This document shows, piece after piece, positions 44,797 through 45,341 of a DNA stretch of 45,341 nucleotides. Within the stretch, counting starts at the first letter, position 1. The number at the start of each line of letters is the position of its first letter. The notes beneath the pieces were generated by a model. The model was not told the DNA's origin and did no database searches. It saw only the letters and a program-made list of their open reading frames with translations. Position numbers and translations under genes: made by a program. The DNA comes from Pelargonium nanum (taxonomy: Eukaryota; Streptophyta; Magnoliopsida; Geraniales; Geraniaceae): NCBI GenBank assembly GCA_036897485.1, contig JAYMTF010000208.1, forward strand, positions 1 to 45,341. Direction: 5' to 3'.

Positions 44797-45341
44797 TAAG
44801 AAACAATACTTGTTTGTGTTGAAAGCTACGCATCTTTCTACCAATAGTTTTCCCCTCGTCCCACAGAAATGAGAGTGAAGACTGTTTTCTGAGTAATACT
44901 GCAAATTTGGAATCATCAGAAGAAACTTGTCTTCTAGAATTTGCACCCACCATTACCAATGACTGCCACTGATCCAGTTGGAGCTCAATTCACATATTAT
45001 CTGTTTATAGTGATGATTGGATATAGGGTTATGATCCACTTTCCAATCATGCATCAATTTAGCTTACCAGATTACCATAACACAAAGCTTTTATAGAACC
45101 TTCCAAGAAGTAAGAATCTCTTTTACCAGTAGTTGTATTGTATGTATATCAAACTCCAAAACTGGGCCATAAAAAATACAAAAACAATTCATAGGACCTT
45201 AATTCAGAAGATGCAAAAATTAGAAGAAAGGTAGCCTACAAGCCTACAACCACAACTTATGGTTATGGGTAAAAAGGAATGAGATCATTTACTGAGCCAT
45301 TTCTACAACTCTAAAACTGTATTTTCCTAGTAACTGAATGC

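Larger units (their letters stand above)
43716..45341. other. AT-rich region upstream of the CNL gene
   Basis: About 1.6 kb without a credible reading frame. It contains W-box-like motifs (43807-43812, 43847-43852), a tRNA-derived SINE-like remnant (about 44680-44796) and long A/T runs. The rest is unrecognised. Confidence 0.5.

Overview
The window is a gene-dense piece of a nuclear chromosome from a flowering plant, most likely a core eudicot. The signs are GT-AG introns in AT-rich sequence, one-LRR-per-exon receptor kinase architecture, nuclear genes for chloroplast-targeted proteins, a coiled-coil NBS-LRR gene, a nuclear-type tRNA-Gly, and Stowaway and Tourist-like MITEs. The species cannot be named from the sequence. 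All exon models were spliced by hand from GT/AG sites and family conservation. In every model the summed exon length is divisible by three.

Layout, left to right. 1-1446: intergenic, with the end of one Stowaway MITE, a complete second one, and the putative promoter of the first gene. 1447-9053 (+): LRR-malectin receptor kinase of the LRR-VIII-2 class, 24 exons, 988 aa. 9240-10927 (-): cinnamoyl-CoA/phenylacetaldehyde-reductase-like SDR gene with six exons and a damaged exon 1 (probably a recent pseudogene). 10988-11227: a short tandem duplication carrying an intact tRNA-Gly(UCC) and a 3' half copy, both on the minus strand. 11599-14624 (-): plastid sigma factor resembling SIG4/SIGD, 5 exons, 424 aa. 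16026-29290 (+): SMC5, 30 exons, 1052 aa, with an E2F-type site and a telo-box upstream. 29904-33557 (-): chloroplast ribosomal protein L1, 7 exons, 345 aa. 34863-38725 (+): RETICULATA-RELATED family plastid membrane protein, 9 exons, 380 aa. 39372-43715 (-): intronless CNL (RPP13-like protein 1 type) resistance-gene homologue, 1447 aa. 43716-45341: AT-rich upstream sequence with W-box-like sites and a tRNA-derived SINE-like remnant.

The genes do not form an operon or a biosynthetic cluster. Three encode plastid proteins (SIG4 for transcription, RPL1 for translation, a RETICULATA-related envelope protein) and two are surveillance-type receptors at the two edges. Gene order alternates between convergent and divergent pairs. 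I found no convincing undescribed system. The observations most worth checking are the exon-1 deletion in the reductase gene, the tRNA half-gene duplication, the S-phase-type promoter of SMC5, the MITE insertions in introns, and single-residue departures from normally conserved motifs in the CNL (MHD to MHE) and the sigma factor.
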